From: Roseiflexaceae bacterium
Lineage (GTDB): Bacteria > Chloroflexota > Chloroflexia > Chloroflexales > Roseiflexaceae
Direction of reading: 5' to 3'
Length of the DNA: 64,000 bases
Assembly: GCA_947474225.1 (NCBI GenBank)
Contig: CANJHS010000011.1
Span: forward strand, 1 to 64,000
Shown: positions 62,549 through 64,000 of the stretch, piece by piece
Numbering within the stretch: the first letter of the stretch is position 1
Layout of the letters: the number at the start of each line of letters is the position of its first letter
Position numbers and translations under genes: made by a program
Notes under the pieces: model-generated
Database searches by the model: none
Told to the model about the DNA's origin: nothing
Seen by the model: only the letters and a program-made list of their open reading frames with translations

Positions 62549-63238
62549 CTATCGGTGGCAGATCGAACAGTTGGTCAACTGTGACGATGTACGGATGTTC
62601 AGGTCTTTCTTCAATTTCAACCCTTGGACGATTTGGTCTGCCGGTGGGGTCCAAGCGGTGTTGAAGATTTCAGATTGTGGACGCAGGAACTTCTCAGGAG
62701 CACGGTGGCAGTTCAGACACCAGCTCATGTAGAGTGCTTCGGTTTTGTAGACCACTGCCATCGAGGCAATATTGCCGTGACAGGTGGAACAACCGACGCC
62801 TTTGGCTACGTGAATGCTGTGATTAAAATAGACGAATTTGGGCAAATCGTGCACTTTGTTCCATTGCACAGGCTCGTCTTTGGCATAACTGTTCCGGATG
62901 AACGCGAGCTTTGGGCTATTGGGCAGAATCTGTGCATGACAGCCCATACAGGTCTCGACAGGAGGAATGTTCGCATAGCTCGAGATTTCGACTCCGGTAT
63001 GGCAGTAGCGACAATCCAACTTCAAGCCACCGACATGCAATTGGTGACTGTAGCCACCTGCACCCGGAATGTTCCCTGCTGGTTGGACCTTCGCATTGGC
63101 CACACCTACATCCCGAACCCAGTCGGAACGTGTGTAGTACCACCACGTCGCAGTAAGCAACGCCAGGATCACGGGGATCCCCACGAAGATACCTAACCTG
63201 ACGATAGTGTTCGTTCGTCGATTAAATACCTGTGCCAT
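62549..63238 (-). CDS. actA: Alternative complex III subunit ActA (pentaheme cytochrome c)
   Basis: Five CxxCH motifs: CRYCH, CMGCH, CSTCH, CLNCH, CSICH; N-terminal membrane anchor. Confidence 0.96.
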   Translation of the reverse strand: MAQVFNRRTNTIVRLGIFVGIPVILALLTATWWYYTRSDWVRDVGVANAKVQPAGNIPGAGGYSHQLHVGGLKLDCRYCHTGVEISSYANIPPVETCMGCHAQILPNSPKLAFIRNSYAKDEPVQWNKVHDLPKFVYFNHSIHVAKGVGCSTCHGNIASMAVVYKTEALYMSWCLNCHRAPEKFLRPQSEIFNTAWTPPADQIVQGLKLKKDLNIRTSSQLTNCSICHR

Positions 63239-63831
63239 CTGGTACCTTTCTACAGATCATGACAACAAATATCATCAGAAGCACCGGGTACTTCTCAATT
63301 GACATTCATGTCCCTGTCCTCTCATACGCATCCGGCATATGAGTTAGATCTCCATACCCGTCCAAACTCTCTTGCGAAAGTACCACGAGCCTGCAAGATT
63401 AATCCATACGTCTTCGTTTATTTTATCACAATACTGTGCCGTGGTGGTGCATTTTTCAGCGATCTTTTCATGACTATTCCTCACTCTAGTGATGTATTTT
63501 GATATTTAACACACAAAAAACCGTTTATTCTCATCTCAAAAATAAATGTGCTTGAGTCGCTCCTCGTCTTGAAATGAATCTCACGTAGAACGCGATACAT
63601 ACAAGATAAAAAAGCCTACGCAAAAACAAGACGAAAGAAAACGGATGGTTCGGCGTAAGAAAATGAGCGTTTTGAGAGAGTAGTCACGGTAGTCGGGGGA
63701 GTTTTCAGCTAGCAACGAAGTGGTGCCAGTAAAAAGAGCAATCGTGACGGAATGTTGTTATGGAGAAAGAAAACCTGGGGCTGGTGAGATGCGCAGGAAA
63801 GGGTAGATCAATTGGGTTAGGTATACAGGAA

Positions 63832-63856
63832 AGCCCCTCCACGTAGCAGAGGGGCT
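63832..63856 (-). terminator. Hairpin downstream of the partial Gfo/Idh/MocA-like gene
   Basis: AGCCCCTC-cacgtagca-GAGGGGCT; weak T tract on the minus strand. Confidence 0.5.
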
Positions 63857-63869
63857 CGAGACAGACAAA

Positions 63870-64000
63870 TTAAAACGTCGAAGTGAGAAGTTGGGTTGTG
63901 CCTGTTTCTGCTGCACGGAGTCCTGCTTCGATAATTTCGATGACATGGGCAGCATGCTGCGCACTCGCGATAGGTGGTGTGCCGTGTTGGACTGCGTCGA
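63870..64000 (-). CDS. C-terminal end of a probable Gfo/Idh/MocA-type oxidoreductase (start outside window)
   Basis: Minus-strand frame not in the supplied ORF list: DAVQHGTPPIASAQHAAHVIEIIEAGLRAAETGTTQLLTSTF*; this tail resembles oxidoreductase family C-termini. Confidence 0.6.
   Translation of the reverse strand, partial: DAVQHGTPPIASAQHAAHVIEIIEAGLRAAETGTTQLLTSTF

Noticed and set aside
61634-63196. Several + strand ORFs (198 aa, 190 aa)
   Set aside because: Antisense to actB/actA, which have unmistakable heme and FeS motifs.
53948-63238. Idea that the act cluster is a novel respiratory complex
   Set aside because: actABCDEF order, pentaheme ActA, FeS/Mo-like ActB and NrfD-like ActC/ActF match known alternative complex III; only the neighbouring 395-aa protein is unexplained.
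63758-63964. 68-aa minus-strand ORF
   Set aside because: Overlaps in another frame a better coding tail (63870-64000) and runs through the terminator-like hairpin.
1-64000. CRISPR arrays, tRNA and rRNA genes
   Set aside because: No regularly spaced direct repeats and no recognisable TpsiC/D-arm or rRNA sequences found on reading.

Overview
This 64 kb window is mostly ordinary chromosome from a bacterium that is probably Chloroflexota. That placement is inferred from gene content (six-gene alternative complex III operon, split methylmalonyl-CoA mutase large subunit, carotenoid desaturases, WD40/STAND proteins), not from a marker-gene search. From left to right it holds: an IS256-type transposase remnant with a frameshift; purK and purE-glgA separated by an oppositely oriented GH99-like secreted protein; an EamA transporter; methylmalonyl-CoA mutase; two adjacent decayed secreted-protein genes; a GNAT protein; mutS; phoU; lepA; a parvulin-type lipoprotein; a tetrapyrrole methylase-MazG fusion; a DUF951 protein; miaA; a C-type-lectin-like protein; and about 2 kb of ORF-poor, AT-richer DNA. 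These are followed by two carotenoid-desaturase-type genes flanking a pseudokinase-TM-WD40 protein; a CNNM/CBS protein; a BMP-type nucleoside ABC importer with a STAND ATPase gene lying between transporter and binding protein; several metabolic genes; a SpeA-like decarboxylase preceded by a long leader with promoter and terminator; an isoprenyl diphosphate synthase; a sigma-70 factor; sucD; a histidine-rich multi-TM protein; and a complete actABCDEF operon. No tRNA, rRNA or CRISPR array was recognised. The best candidates for something undescribed are the leader/ncRNA at about 45.4-45.9 kb, the histidine-rich membrane protein next to complex III with its CTACACAA motif cluster, the pseudokinase-WD40 gene between desaturases, and the STAND gene inside the BMP importer locus. 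All calls come from reading the sequence; no database search was run.
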